This document shows, piece after piece, positions 24,788 to 34,915 of a stretch of 43,825 bases of DNA (within the stretch, counting starts at the first letter, position 1; every line of letters starts with the position of its first letter). The notes under the pieces are model-generated. The model searched no databases and was not told the DNA's origin. It worked only from the letters and a program-made list of their open reading frames with translations. The DNA comes from Chthoniobacterales bacterium (GTDB lineage Bacteria; Verrucomicrobiota; Verrucomicrobiia; Chthoniobacterales; DYNR01). Both the position numbers and the translations under genes were made by a program. The stretch is from NCBI GenBank assembly GCA_026418675.1, contig JAOAAX010000017.1:1-43825 (forward strand), read 5' to 3'.

Positions 24788-27700
24788 ATGATCGCAGAAA
24801 TTGATTCTTCTCCTTCCTCTACTCCCTATGCTGGACCCTTCGTCGGCTTCGACGAAGTTGCCATCTCCGTCGCTTCCCCAGAACAAATCCGCAAATATTG
24901 GTCAAAAGGGGAAGTCAAAAACCCTGAAACAATTAACTACCGAACCTTCAAACCAGAAAAAGGTGGACTCTTCTGCGAACGTATCTTCGGCCCCACAAAA
25001 GACTGGGAGTGCTCCTGCGGAAAATTCAAACGCATAAAACACAAAGGCGTTATCTGCGATCGTTGTGGTGTCGAGGTTACACTCGCTCGCGTCCGCCGGG
25101 AGCGCATGGGCCACATCGAACTCGCTGTCCCCGTGACCCATATCTGGTTCTATAAATACATGCCCTCCCGCATCGGTCTGCTTCTCGAAAAAACCTCACG
25201 CGAGCTCGAACGTGTCATCTACTATGAAGACTACATAGTCATTGACCCAGGACCATCCCACCTCCAAGCCGGGCAGCTCCTAACAGAAGCCGAATACCGC
25301 CTTATTGCAGAAGAATACGGAGACAAAGTCCAAGTCGGCATGGGGGGCGAGGCCATCATGAAACTCCTCGAACGAATTGACCTCCACAAAACCGCTGAAA
25401 AACTCGAAGAACAACTCAACGCTACCAAAAGCAAGCAAATCCGCAAAAAACTCGCTACTCGCCTTAAACTCGTCCGCGGTTTCATTAACTCCAACTCCCG
25501 CCCCGAGTGGATGGTCCTCACTGTCCTCCCCGTCATACCCCCCGACCTCCGTCCACTCGTCCCACTCGAAGGCGGCCGCTTCGCAACCTCCGACCTCAAC
25601 GACCTCTACCGCCGAGTCATCAACCGCAATAACCGTCTCAAAACACTCCTCCAACTCAAAACTCCCGACGTCATCATCCGCAACGAAAAACGGATGCTCC
25701 AGGAAGCCGTAGATGCTCTTTTCGATAATGGCCGCCACGGTCGCCCAGTCACTGGCACGGGCAACCGCCCTCTTAAGTCCCTCTCCGATATGCTCAAAGG
25801 CAAAACAGGCCGCTTCCGCCAAAACCTCCTTGGCAAACGCGTGGACTACTCCGGCCGCTCCGTTATTGTCATTGGTCCAGAACTCAAACTCCACCAATGC
25901 GGTCTCCCCAAAAAAATGGCACTCGTCCTCTTCGAGCCCTTCATCATCCGTCGCCTTAAAGAACTCGGTTACGTTCATACTGTCCGCAGTGCCAAAAAAA
26001 TGATCGAACGCCAAACCCCAGAAGTTTGGAATATCCTCGAAGAAGTCACCAAAAACCACACCGTCCTCCTCAACCGCGCACCAACCCTCCACCGCCTCTC
26101 CATTCAAGCCTTTGAACCCATCCTCATCGAGGGCGAAGCCATCCGCATCCACCCACTCGTCTGCACCGCTTACAACGCCGACTTCGACGGCGACCAAATG
26201 GCGGTCCATGTCCCCCTCTCCGTCGAAGCTCAGCTTGAAGCGCGCACTATCATGCTCGCCCCCAACAACATCCTTGGCCCCTCCAACGGCCGCCCCATTA
26301 CTACCCCTTCCCAGGACATCCCACTCGGCTGCTATTACCTCACCGCCAATCCCCGTGGCGAAGAAGCAAAAAAACAGCCACCCTACCCTCTCTTCGCCAA
26401 CGTCAGCGAAGTCGAACTCGCTCTCTCAGAAGGCGTCATCACAAAACACTCCCGTATCCGTTTCCTCAACCCCGATTATGGGCGCAAAACCATCTTCGGT
26501 GACCCCAACTCTAAAATTATTGAAACAACCGCAGGCCGAGTCATCTTCAACGAAATCTGGCCACCCGAGCTCGGTTTCTTCAACAAAACTGCCGGAAAAA
26601 AACAACTCAGCGAAATCATTTGGCAGTGTTTCAAAAATTGCGGCCAAGAAGCCACTGTCAAAGCTCTCGACCGCCTCAAAGAACTTGGCTTCCGTGAAGC
26701 AACCCGCGCCGGTATCTCAATCGGTGTTACCGACATGATTATCCCCAGCGAAAAATACGAAAAAATCCAGGAAGCCTACGCCAAACTAAAACCCTACGAA
26801 GAACACCTCGCTCGCGGCATCATCACCAAATCCGAACGTAACAACAAATTCCAAGAAATTTGGACCCATACGGTCGAAGAAGTCGTCAATTACGTCTTCC
26901 GCGCCATCGAACATAACGATCGAAAAGAAGAACACAATCCCATTTTCGTTATGGTTGACTCCGGCGCTCGCGGCAACCGCACCCAGGTTAAACAGCTCGC
27001 TGGCCTCCGCGGTCTCATGGCCAATCACAAAAACGAAATCATCCAACACCCCATCCTCTCCAATTTCCGCGAGGGTCTCTCCGTCCTCGAATACTACATC
27101 TCCACCCACGGCGCCCGAAAGGGTCTCGTAGATACCGCGCTCAAAACCGCAGACGCAGGTTACCTCACCCGCAAACTCGTAGATGCTTGCCAAGACGCTA
27201 TCATCACCGAGGAAGATTGCAAAACCGCCAACGGAATTGTCGTCCGCCCCATCTATCAAGCCGATGAAGAAGTCGTCAGCCTTTCCGCTCGCATTATCGG
27301 CCGCACCTACTCAGGCGACAAACCCATCAAAGACCCAGACACCGGCCAAATCATCCTCGAGCCTAACCAACTCATAGACGAAGACATCGCCGCCAAAATC
27401 CAACAGCTCGGTTTTGAAGAACTCAAAATCCGCTCCCCCCTCACTTGCGAAACCCATCGCGGCGTCTGCGCCAAATGCTACGGTCTGAATCTCGCCACTG
27501 GCCAGCCAGCGAAACTCGGCGACGCCGTCGGTATTATCGCTGCTCAATCTGTTGGTGAGCCAGGCACCCAGCTCACCCTTCGAACCTTCCACGTCGGTGG
27601 CACCGCAAGCCAAACCTTCAAAAAACCCGTCATCACCGCGGAACACGACGGCACCGTCGTTTACAAAAACCTTATCACCGTCCAAACACGCGATGGGAAC

Positions 27701-28891
27701 TATGTCGTCCTACGCAAATCCGACGACGGAAAAATCTCCATCCTCAACAAATCAGGACTCGAGGTTGAAAGTCACTCAGTCCCTCGCGGCGCCACTATCT
27801 ACGTAAAAGACGGTTCACACATCCGCAAAGGCACCACACTCGTCCGCTGGAACCCTCACACCATCCCCATCGTCGCCGATAAAGCCGGCAAAGTCGAATT
27901 CCGCGACATGGCAAGCAATATCACATTCCAACGAAACTCCGAAGGCAAAATTGTCATCTGCCAACATTCCCCAGAATACTTGCCACAAATCGTCATTATC
28001 CCCTCAAACGGAGAGGCCCCTTCTCATTTCCCTCTCCCCGTCAGCTCTCAAGTCCTCGTCGTTGATGGTCAAAAAGTCACTGCCGGCGATTACATCGCAA
28101 CTGTCCCTCGCTATAGCGGCAAAAACAAAGACATCATTGGCGGCCTCGCCCGCTTAATCGAAATTCTCGAAGCTCGTCATCCGGTTGAGTCCGCCACAGC
28201 CATCATCTCCCGAATTGACGGTTACGTGGACATCAGCTCCCGTGAGCGAAAACGCGAAATCATCGTCCGCGACCCAAACAACAATCTCGAAGAAGTTTAC
28301 CCAGTCCCACTCGAAAAACATATCATCGTCAACAAAGACGATTTCGTCAAGAAAGGCCAACCTCTCACCGCTGGTGCTATTGACCCACACGAACTCCTTG
28401 AAATCCGCGGCCCCTACGAACTCCAACAACACCTCCTTAACGAAATCCAAGAAGTCTATCGCCTCCAAGGTATCGAAATCAACGATAAACATATTGAAAT
28501 TATTACCCGCCAAATGCTTCGTAAAGTCAAAGTCCTCGATCCGGGCGATACCAACCTCCTCATGAACGACCAAGTCGAACGTTCCGTCTTCGAAGAAGAA
28601 AATCGCATCATCACGGAAAAAGGCGGTAAACCAGCTGTCGGTATCCCCATCCTCCTCGGCATCACAAAAGCCTCCTTCGAAACCGATAGCTTCATCTCCG
28701 CGGCTTCCTTCCAGGATACAGGACGCGTCCTCACAGACGCTGCAACACTCGGGAAAATTGATTACCTCCGCGGTTTCAAGGAAAATGTCATCATGGGCCA
28801 CCTCATTCCAGCTGGCACAGGGTTCCGCGGAAACCGAGAAATCGAACTCATTAAACTTGACAACAATCCACACCAAACTAATCACAATTAA
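24788..28891 (+). CDS. rpoC: DNA-directed RNA polymerase subunit beta'
   Basis: This is the largest subunit, carrying the catalytic magnesium site NADFDGD at residues 463-469 (Asp465, 467, 469). The first zinc site is C75, C77, C90 and C93 (ECSCGKF and CDRC). The second includes the Cys of [10 protein letters not shown] and the [11 protein letters not shown] cluster. Bridge helix and trigger loop regions ([19 protein letters not shown]) are complete. The length of 1367 residues is usual for diderms with a short lineage-specific insertion. It follows rpoB after 37 bases. Confidence 0.98.
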   Translation: MIAEIDSSPSSTPYAGPFVGFDEVAISVASPEQIRKYWSKGEVKNPETINYRTFKPEKGGLFCERIFGPTKDWECSCGKFKRIKHKGVICDRCGVEVTLARVRRERMGHIELAVPVTHIWFYKYMPSRIGLLLEKTSRELERVIYYEDYIVIDPGPSHLQAGQLLTEAEYRLIAEEYGDKVQVGMGGEAIMKLLERIDLHKTAEKLEEQLNATKSKQIRKKLATRLKLVRGFINSNSRPEWMVLTVLPVIPPDLRPLVPLEGGRFATSDLNDLYRRVINRNNRLKTLLQLKTPDVIIRNEKRMLQEAVDALFDNGRHGRPVTGTGNRPLKSLSDMLKGKTGRFRQNLLGKRVDYSGRSVIVIGPELKLHQCGLPKKMALVLFEPFIIRRLKELGYVHTVRSAKKMIERQTPEVWNILEEVTKNHTVLLNRAPTLHRLSIQAFEPILIEGEAIRIHPLVCTAYNADFDGDQMAVHVPLSVEAQLEARTIMLAPNNILGPSNGRPITTPSQDIPLGCYYLTANPRGEEAKKQPPYPLFANVSEVELALSEGVITKHSRIRFLNPDYGRKTIFGDPNSKIIETTAGRVIFNEIWPPELGFFNKTAGKKQLSEIIWQCFKNCGQEATVKALDRLKELGFREATRAGISIGVTDMIIPSEKYEKIQEAYAKLKPYEEHLARGIITKSERNNKFQEIWTHTVEEVVNYVFRAIEHNDRKEEHNPIFVMVDSGARGNRTQVKQLAGLRGLMANHKNEIIQHPILSNFREGLSVLEYYISTHGARKGLVDTALKTADAGYLTRKLVDACQDAIITEEDCKTANGIVVRPIYQADEEVVSLSARIIGRTYSGDKPIKDPDTGQIILEPNQLIDEDIAAKIQQLGFEELKIRSPLTCETHRGVCAKCYGLNLATGQPAKLGDAVGIIAAQSVGEPGTQLTLRTFHVGGTASQTFKKPVITAEHDGTVVYKNLITVQTRDGNYVVLRKSDDGKISILNKSGLEVESHSVPRGATIYVKDGSHIRKGTTLVRWNPHTIPIVADKAGKVEFRDMASNITFQRNSEGKIVICQHSPEYLPQIVIIPSNGEAPSHFPLPVSSQVLVVDGQKVTAGDYIATVPRYSGKNKDIIGGLARLIEILEARHPVESATAIISRIDGYVDISSRERKREIIVRDPNNNLEEVYPVPLEKHIIVNKDDFVKKGQPLTAGAIDPHELLEIRGPYELQQHLLNEIQEVYRLQGIEINDKHIEIITRQMLRKVKVLDPGDTNLLMNDQVERSVFEEENRIITEKGGKPAVGIPILLGITKASFETDSFISAASFQDTGRVLTDAATLGKIDYLRGFKENVIMGHLIPAGTGFRGNREIELIKLDNNPHQTNHN

Positions 28892-28926
28892 CTCCCATCC
28901 GAATCATAAATTCATCCAGCACAACC

Positions 28927-29715
28927 ATGACTCATTCTCCATCACAACAAAACTCCGAAATCTCTCCCTCCGAAACCGAACGCCTTACCTATCTCCTCGA
29001 AGCTGGCGTCCACTACGGCCACCAAACAAGGCGTTGGAACCCCAAAATGCGTCAATACATCCTCGAAGAACGCAATTCCATCTATATCATTAATGTCGAA
29101 CATACCCTTCGCCAACTCGACGAAGCCTGCTCCTTCCTCTCAAATCTCATCAAAAACGGAGGCCAAATCCTTTTTGTTGGAACCAAAAAACAAGCCCAAG
29201 ATGCAGTCCGCCAAGCAGCCGAAATAACCGGCCAGTTCTACGTCAACGAACGCTGGCTCGGTGGCACTCTTACCAACCTCCAAACAATCCGTCGCAGCGT
29301 CTCCCGCCTCGAACATCTCGAATCTATTGAAAATTCCTCAGAACGCCTCAAAACAATGACAAAACAAGAAGCCGCTGCCCTGCGCCGCGAAGCGAATCGC
29401 CTGCGCTCCAACCTCGCTGGTATCCGTAACATGCAACGCCTCCCTGACGCGCTTATTGTGATTGATACCGCCCATGAGCAAATTGCCATCCACGAAGCTA
29501 ACCGCCTCGGCATCCCTGTCATCGGAGTCGTTGATACAAACGCCGATCCAGACCTCGTCTCTTACCCCATTGCCGCCAACGACGACGCCATCCGCTCCAT
29601 CCGCGTCATCCTTCAACACCTCGTTGATGCAATCGTCTCCGCTCAAAACTCCCTCAAATCCCAGAAGCAAGCTTCCTCAAATTCAGCTCAAACACTAACT
29701 GCAGTTGCAGAATAA
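28927..29715 (+). CDS. rpsB: 30S ribosomal protein S2
   Basis: S2 binds late in 30S assembly and helps place S1. Family blocks LLEAGVHYGHQTRRWNPKM, ILFVGTKKQAQ, NERWLGGTLTN and PVIGVVDTNADPDLV are present. The length of 262 residues is usual, with a low-complexity tail. The gene starts only 35 bases after rpoC, so it is probably part of the same transcript. That placement is unusual, since rpsB-tsf normally forms its own operon with pyrH and frr. Confidence 0.98.
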   Translation: MTHSPSQQNSEISPSETERLTYLLEAGVHYGHQTRRWNPKMRQYILEERNSIYIINVEHTLRQLDEACSFLSNLIKNGGQILFVGTKKQAQDAVRQAAEITGQFYVNERWLGGTLTNLQTIRRSVSRLEHLESIENSSERLKTMTKQEAAALRREANRLRSNLAGIRNMQRLPDALIVIDTAHEQIAIHEANRLGIPVIGVVDTNADPDLVSYPIAANDDAIRSIRVILQHLVDAIVSAQNSLKSQKQASSNSAQTLTAVAE

Positions 29716-29758
29716 TCATCCTTCCAACATTAAACAATCCCTAACCCCGTCCATCTCT

Positions 29759-30376
29759 ATGCCGGAAATCTCAACCGCTCTCGTTAAAGAACTTCGTGAA
29801 AAAACCAACGCCGGTATGCTCGATTGCAAAAAAGCACTCGAAGAAGCGAACGGCGACCTCCAAAAAGCAGAAACCATTCTCCGCCAAAAAGGCATCGCAG
29901 GCGCTTCCAAAAAATCCACGCGCACAGCAAAAGAGGGCATCATCGCTTCCTACATCCACCTCCAAGGCAAAGTCGGTGTCCTCATCGAAGTTAACTGCGA
30001 AACCGATTTTGTCGCAAAAACAGAGGTCTTTCGTGATTTCGTCAAAGACCTCACTCTCCACATTGCCGCCGCTCACCCCCTCTATATTCGCAGAGAAGAA
30101 GTCCCTCAATCCCTCATCGAACGCGAGCGAGAAGTCTATTCCGCTCAAGTCACTGGGAAACCCCCGCAAATCGTCGAAAAAATTGTTTCTGGAAAACTCG
30201 ATAAATTCTTTAGCACCATCTGCTTACTCGAGCAACCCTTCATCAAAGACAACAACATCACTATCCAGGACTTGCTCAAATCCAAAATCGCCGAGCTCGG
30301 TGAAAACATCGTCATCCGCCGTTTCGCCCGCTACAGCGTTGGGGAGGAGCTTCCTACCGATAACCCAACCAACTAG
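29759..30376 (+). CDS. tsf: translation elongation factor Ts, short form
   Basis: EF-Ts recycles EF-Tu by exchanging GDP for GTP. The N-terminal domain (ISTALVKELREKTNAGMLDCKKAL) and the TDFVAKTEVFRDF core motif that inserts into EF-Tu are intact. With 205 residues the protein is much shorter than the 283-residue E. coli form and resembles short forms such as that of Thermus, which lack part of the core and coiled-coil. The frame is open further upstream, but ATG at 29759 gives the normal start. pyrH, which often follows, is absent. Confidence 0.95.
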   Translation: MPEISTALVKELREKTNAGMLDCKKALEEANGDLQKAETILRQKGIAGASKKSTRTAKEGIIASYIHLQGKVGVLIEVNCETDFVAKTEVFRDFVKDLTLHIAAAHPLYIRREEVPQSLIEREREVYSAQVTGKPPQIVEKIVSGKLDKFFSTICLLEQPFIKDNNITIQDLLKSKIAELGENIVIRRFARYSVGEELPTDNPTN

Positions 30377-30457
30377 GAACTATTCACGGGAAATCCCAAT
30401 CTCCCCTCTTTTCTTCATTTCAAAAACCTCCTTTGAAATATCCTCGAATCTTCCATC

Positions 30458-31222
30458 ATGCGAATACCTCGTTCTGTTATCGAACAACGTCGTCGTGACC
30501 TCGCCAATCTCCTTACCGAATACCGTTACCTCCCACTCTCTGAAATTTGTTCCCGTCTCGGTATCTCCGAAGCAACTGCTCGCCGCGACCTCAATTACCT
30601 CAGCACTACAAGCTCCATTCGTAGAACCCACGGCGGCGCCTTCGCCTACTTCCCCGAACGCTTCCCAACCTTCCACCAACGCCTCCAAATTAACCAAAAT
30701 CAAAAACGCGCGCTCGCAAAAAATGCCCTCTCTTACATTAAACCAAACTCCACCATCTACCTCGACGGCGGAACCACCGTTTACCTACTCGCCGAAGAGC
30801 TAAAAGCAAATCCTGTCCATCCCCTCACCATCATCACCCCAAACCTTCCAGCCATAGACCTCCTTCTCCATATCCCAAACATCGAAATCCACCTCACTGG
30901 CGGCCACCTCGTTCCAGAGCAATCCATCCTCCTCGGAAAAGCTGCCATCGCCTCCGTAAAAATTTGGAAATTCGACCTTGCTATCCTCTCCGGACGCGCC
31001 TTTAATTCCCAAGGCATCTGGAACGAACCTTTTGCTCAAGTCGAGCTTCAACAAACCGCTATCCGGAACTCCAAAAAAATCCTTGCCCTCCTCGATTCTT
31101 CCAAGCTCGGCTCTAAAGCCGAAGAACTCCTCATATCGTGGGACCACAAAATAACTCTCCTCACTGACACTGACCCAGCCACATTGGCAGCTATTCCAAT
31201 ACCTCAAACCTGCTTGCCGTAA
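30458..31222 (+). CDS. DeoR-family transcriptional repressor
   Basis: Residues about 5-58 form the DeoR-type winged helix (LSEICSRLGISEATARRDLNYL, then RTHGGAF). The C-terminal effector domain has the sugar-phosphate-binding LDGGTTVYLLAEEL block at about residues 107-120. Family members repress sugar or nucleoside operons and release DNA when bound to a phosphorylated sugar. The length of 254 residues is normal. No sugar gene is adjacent; the nearest candidate target in this window is the distant FGGY kinase, which is only a guess. The 81-base gap after tsf has no clear hairpin. Confidence 0.9.
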   Translation: MRIPRSVIEQRRRDLANLLTEYRYLPLSEICSRLGISEATARRDLNYLSTTSSIRRTHGGAFAYFPERFPTFHQRLQINQNQKRALAKNALSYIKPNSTIYLDGGTTVYLLAEELKANPVHPLTIITPNLPAIDLLLHIPNIEIHLTGGHLVPEQSILLGKAAIASVKIWKFDLAILSGRAFNSQGIWNEPFAQVELQQTAIRNSKKILALLDSSKLGSKAEELLISWDHKITLLTDTDPATLAAIPIPQTCLP

Positions 31223-31788
31223 GAGCCATCCTCCTCGACGGTCTTTGGGGAGCCCCTTGGCGGCTCTACCCTCTCCGCCGTTCCTTCCACAAAGGTGGCT
31301 GGTTCAACGTCCATTGCTTCTCCTATGATTCCTCCGGATTAACTCCCATCGAAAATCTAGCGCATCAATTTGCTCATTTCGTAGGAGAAACCCCAGCCGT
31401 AGTAGCAGCACACAGCATGGGGGGACTCATCGTCCGCCTCGCAAAACTCCTCTACCCCTCCCTCCCTCTCCTTGCTTGTGCCTTCCTTTGTGTCCCCCAC
31501 CATGGCTCCCTCTTGGCGCATCTCCTCCCCCTCCCTGCCGTCCGCCAAATGCGTCCAAACTCTCCTTTGCTCCAAAAATTAAAAAACCAACCTTGGAATC
31601 TCCCCTCTCTCGTCATTTGGTGCCCCGGCGACCTCCTTGTCTTTCCTGGTTCAAATGCCCTTTGGCACTTCGCCACAGAAACTATACCTTGCCATGTCCC
31701 CATCCACAATTGGCCTATCCTCTCGCCAACCCTCCGAACAAAAATTGTTCACTTCCTAACTCTTTATTCTAAAAATCCCCCTCCTTAA
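31210..31788 (+). CDS. alpha/beta-hydrolase-like protein with a non-standard start codon
   Basis: The frame is open from 31174 (after an in-frame TGA at 31171) to the stop at 31788. It encodes a small hydrolase-like protein: an ILLDGLWG strand/oxyanion block, the nucleophile elbow AHSMGG, an acidic loop LVIWCPGD, and a late His in VPIHNWP. The first in-frame ATG (31417) comes directly after the nucleophile Ser codon, so it cannot be the true start. No GTG or TTG is available, leaving CTG at 31210 or ATT at 31183, both overlapping the end of the deoR gene. I give 31210 as the likelier. A lipase or esterase role is plausible but unproven, and a decayed gene is possible. Confidence 0.55.
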   Translation: MLAVRAILLDGLWGAPWRLYPLRRSFHKGGWFNVHCFSYDSSGLTPIENLAHQFAHFVGETPAVVAAHSMGGLIVRLAKLLYPSLPLLACAFLCVPHHGSLLAHLLPLPAVRQMRPNSPLLQKLKNQPWNLPSLVIWCPGDLLVFPGSNALWHFATETIPCHVPIHNWPILSPTLRTKIVHFLTLYSKNPPP

Positions 31789-31824
31789 AAATAGCTTGTT
31801 TACAAATTAATCAAAAAAATTTTC

Positions 31825-31843
31825 TTAAATTCTCAGAATTTAA
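31825..31843. promoter_or_regulatory. perfect dyad upstream of the DinG-type helicase
   Basis: TTAAATTC, a 3-base centre TCA, then GAATTTAA form perfect 8-base arms, 17 bases before the helicase ATG. A possible -35 (TTTACA at 31799-31804) places the dyad over the -10 region, a typical repressor position. The local sequence is very AT-rich, so chance is possible. Confidence 0.35.
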
Positions 31844-31860
31844 AACAAATTTTATCTTTA

Positions 31861-33900
31861 ATGCAACAAACAATTACCACAAAAAATTCCGATTTAAAAA
31901 AATTAGTAAATGATTTCTTTTGCAAAAACGGCATCCTTTCGAGGGACTATGGCTTCGATTTCCGACCACAGCAACTAGAGCTCGCTTCAATGGTAGCAGA
32001 AGCTATCGAAAATTACCGTATTTTTGCAGGGGAAGCAGGAACTGGCACCGGAAAAACTCTCGCTTACTTATTCCCATCTATTGTTTCCTCCAATCTTTTT
32101 GGACGCAAAGCAATCATCTCCACTCACACAATTAATTTACAAAAACAAATCATAGATAAAGAAATCCCCATTTTGAAAAATCACTTCGGTTTTAATTTTG
32201 AAGCTACAGTCTTACAAGGACAAAATAATTACTTATGTTTCAGCCGTCTAAAAAATGCACTCAATCAGCAAACCAATCTCTTTAATTCTAACGAACTGTA
32301 TGAATTAAAGCAAATCGAAACTTGGGCACAAAAACAACTCGCTTCTGCAGGATACGGAACAAAAAGCGAAATCGATTTTCAAATAAATACTGATTTATGG
32401 ACAGAAGTTTGTTGCGAAAAAAATTTTTGCAAACAAAATAATTGCTCAAAACACAGTCTTTGTTTCTACCATAAAGCAAAAAATTCTGCACAAAAAGCCA
32501 ATATTGTTGTTGTTAATCACTCCCTCTTTTTTAATCTCTTAAAAAATAATGAGCTGATAAATAATTCCGATATTATCATCTTCGACGAAGCACATACTCT
32601 CGAAACCGTTGCTCAAAACCAACTAGGAACAACTATCTCCGAGTTCGCACTCAGAAAAAACCTCCTCCGTCTCTACAACCCTCAAAAAAAAAGCGGAATT
32701 CTGAAAGCCTTTCCTAATTCTTGTAAAATTGTAGCTAAAGTCTTAGAAATTTGTGACAAATTTTTCACCATACTCGATAACAAATTCTGCTCCGTTGAAA
32801 AAAAAGAATTTTTATTAGAACAAAACTCCTCTTTCGAACATAAAAATTCCACAGAATACGAAAATTTAATAAAAGCTCTCTCTTCTCTCGTTGACCATAT
32901 TTTAAGTATACAAACCAGTCAGTCTCTTATTTTTGAGCTAAAGTTAATAGCAGAAGAAATTTTAAATTATTTAGATGAATTAAAAAAATTCTTCAATTTT
33001 GCTTTTCCAGATTATGTCTATTGGATAGAAAAAACTAAAACTCCTAATAACCAAAATACCCAAGAAAGTTTTTTACAACTTAAAGCAGTTCCTCTTGATA
33101 TTGCAGAATTCCTAAAAGAAAATCTTTTCACTAAAAATGCTTCTTTCATCCTTACAAGTGCAACTTTAACTACACTCAATAACGATTTTTCTTATTTTTT
33201 AAAAAAACTTGGTCTGGTCACCAAACATAATTCGCTTCAAAAAGATATTATAACAAAAAAATTCGACAGCCCATTTGACTTTAATAAGCAAATGACCATT
33301 TACATTGATATAACAATACCTGAACCAGATAATAAAAATTATACAACTTATATTGATATCCTTTCAGATAAAATCTTCTCTTATTGCTTACAAACAAATG
33401 GCCATGCCCTCGTTCTTTTTACTAACTACAAATATTTAAATTGCTCCGTAAAAAAACTAAAAGAACAATTCCTTCAAAATGGTTTAAACCTTTTATACCA
33501 AAATCACTCAGAATCCCGCTCGCAACTCATCCATAGATTTAAAACCGAAAAAAATTCCGTTCTTTTTGGAACGGATAGCTTTTGGACAGGCGTAGATATC
33601 CCAGGAAAAGCATTACAGAATGTGATTATTACTCGCTTGCCCTTCCCTGTGCCCGATCACCCACTCATTCAAGCCAAATTCCAAAAAATCAAAAATGACA
33701 ATGGCGACCCATTTAATGAATTATCTCTCATGGAAGCACTTATTAAATTCCGACAAGGTGTCGGTCGCCTGATTCGCTCCAAAGATGATAAAGGTATCCT
33801 TGTGATCCTCGACAGTAGAATTATCAATAAACCTTACAGTAATTCATTCCTTCAAACCCTCCCTACGCAAAAATACAAAATCATCTCCCCCTTGCTTTAA
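31861..33900 (+). CDS. dinG: DinG/XPD-type ATP-dependent DNA helicase
   Basis: A superfamily 2 helicase of the iron-sulfur XPD/DinG group, which unwinds DNA 5'-3', including R-loops and damage intermediates. Walker A is AGTGTGKT (Lys65) and Walker B is DEAH at residues 242-245. Between them lies a cysteine-rich segment (ECCEKNFCKQNNCSKHSLC-like) plus an earlier LCFS Cys, consistent with a 4Fe-4S cluster. The late motif VGRLIRS is present. The length of 679 residues is typical. The gene is markedly AT-rich, with AAT, TTA and AAA codons, unlike the C-rich neighbours. This suggests acquisition from a low-GC source. It converges on the RNase HIII gene with one base between stop codons. Confidence 0.88.
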   Translation: MQQTITTKNSDLKKLVNDFFCKNGILSRDYGFDFRPQQLELASMVAEAIENYRIFAGEAGTGTGKTLAYLFPSIVSSNLFGRKAIISTHTINLQKQIIDKEIPILKNHFGFNFEATVLQGQNNYLCFSRLKNALNQQTNLFNSNELYELKQIETWAQKQLASAGYGTKSEIDFQINTDLWTEVCCEKNFCKQNNCSKHSLCFYHKAKNSAQKANIVVVNHSLFFNLLKNNELINNSDIIIFDEAHTLETVAQNQLGTTISEFALRKNLLRLYNPQKKSGILKAFPNSCKIVAKVLEICDKFFTILDNKFCSVEKKEFLLEQNSSFEHKNSTEYENLIKALSSLVDHILSIQTSQSLIFELKLIAEEILNYLDELKKFFNFAFPDYVYWIEKTKTPNNQNTQESFLQLKAVPLDIAEFLKENLFTKNASFILTSATLTTLNNDFSYFLKKLGLVTKHNSLQKDIITKKFDSPFDFNKQMTIYIDITIPEPDNKNYTTYIDILSDKIFSYCLQTNGHALVLFTNYKYLNCSVKKLKEQFLQNGLNLLYQNHSESRSQLIHRFKTEKNSVLFGTDSFWTGVDIPGKALQNVIITRLPFPVPDHPLIQAKFQKIKNDNGDPFNELSLMEALIKFRQGVGRLIRSKDDKGILVILDSRIINKPYSNSFLQTLPTQKYKIISPLL

Positions 33901-33901
33901 T

Positions 33902-34909
33902 TTAGATTCTTTTCACTTCAAAATTCTCTCCCTCAAAATTAGCCTCCTCCGTCTGATAATTTAATACTTCTTTCGTCGTCACAAAGTGAAGCTTAACGAG
34001 ATTCTTCAAGTAATCCTGACCTTTGCTCAGAGCTACCTGCGCAGCGCGCTTTATTACTTCTTTTGAAACACCGCGAGGATATGCTGTCTCTTCTCCATCC
34101 AACTTGGCCTGATCTTTCAGCCATTTCAGATACGTGGAACGCGCAAGAATGGAAGCTGCAGCAACCGCTGGGTCTGACTCCGCTTTCGTTTTCTGCACAA
34201 TTTTGATTTTTCTGCCCTTCTCCATCAGTTTGCTCAAAAGAACTGACTCATCGGCAAATTGATCCGATACTGAACGCGGGCATTCTGGCTTCATTTTAAG
34301 CAAGTTCTCAATGACACGTGCATGCCCCCACGCTAACAATTTATTTAACCCTCCAATCTCCTCAATCAACTCATTGTAGCGCTTCGGAAGAATCTTGACT
34401 ATGGAATAAGGAACTTTACTCGCAAGTATTTTATTCGCAAAAAAGTCAAGCTGTTTTTCTGAGTGAATTCTCTTGCTATCTCTTAACCCCAACTCGAAAA
34501 AAGAGCGAGCAGTTTCGCCATCTACATAAACCCCTGCAATAACCAAAGGCCCAAAGTAATCCCCTTTTCCTGCTTCATCTAATCCGAAATGAGGCTCAAA
34601 CCATTCCGGATGCAACTGCTCTTCATAGCCAAACTCTGCCCTCCCTAAAATTTTTGGCTCGAATACAAATTGCACAAACTCCTCCATACCACTCCCTTGT
34701 ATCAAAACTTTCGGCCCTTTTCTATACGCACTCACGCACAATTTGCCCTTCCGTGCAAAATAAACCGTATGCGGCCTGCTCTCAAAAGCAAAACCCTTCT
34801 CCTCAAGGAGAGACCTCAGTTGCTCCAACTGTTCCTGCGTTACAAAGGAAGTATAAGATTGATGACGCCGGGACTTTTCTCCTCCTTCCCCTGAAACGTC
34901 TTGAGCCAT
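33902..34909 (-). CDS. rnhC: ribonuclease HIII
   Basis: It cuts the RNA strand of RNA-DNA hybrids. Residues about 15-95 form the TBP-like substrate-binding domain characteristic of HIII. The catalytic domain begins with GLDEAGKGDYFGPLVIAGV, which contains the first two acidic residues, followed by LRDSKRIHSEK and SDPAVAAASILAR. The DEAGKGDYFGP form distinguishes HIII from HII. I start at ATG 34909, not TTG 34915; GGAGAG lies 11 bases upstream. RNase HIII is scattered in Gram-positives, Chlamydiae, Aquificae and relatives, which is one reason for the PVC guess. It lies six bases after the dehydrogenase stop codon. Confidence 0.93.
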   Translation of the reverse strand: MAQDVSGEGGEKSRRHQSYTSFVTQEQLEQLRSLLEEKGFAFESRPHTVYFARKGKLCVSAYRKGPKVLIQGSGMEEFVQFVFEPKILGRAEFGYEEQLHPEWFEPHFGLDEAGKGDYFGPLVIAGVYVDGETARSFFELGLRDSKRIHSEKQLDFFANKILASKVPYSIVKILPKRYNELIEEIGGLNKLLAWGHARVIENLLKMKPECPRSVSDQFADESVLLSKLMEKGRKIKIVQKTKAESDPAVAAASILARSTYLKWLKDQAKLDGEETAYPRGVSKEVIKRAAQVALSKGQDYLKNLVKLHFVTTKEVLNYQTEEANFEGENFEVKRI

Positions 34910-34915
34910 AACCAA

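Noticed and set aside
23119-24789. 556-codon open frame antisense to the end of rpoB
   Set aside because: rpoB codons mostly end in C, so the opposite strand reads as G-starting codons with few stops. The translation is a compositional shadow rich in Asp, Glu, Phe and Gly with no motif.
25280-26209. 309-codon open frame antisense to rpoC
   Set aside because: Same shadow effect as in rpoB; no domain and no independent signal.
31210-31788. Frameshift between deoR and the hydrolase as a single broken gene
   Set aside because: The DeoR protein is full length with a normal C-terminus and the hydrolase belongs to an unrelated fold, so two genes are the better reading.
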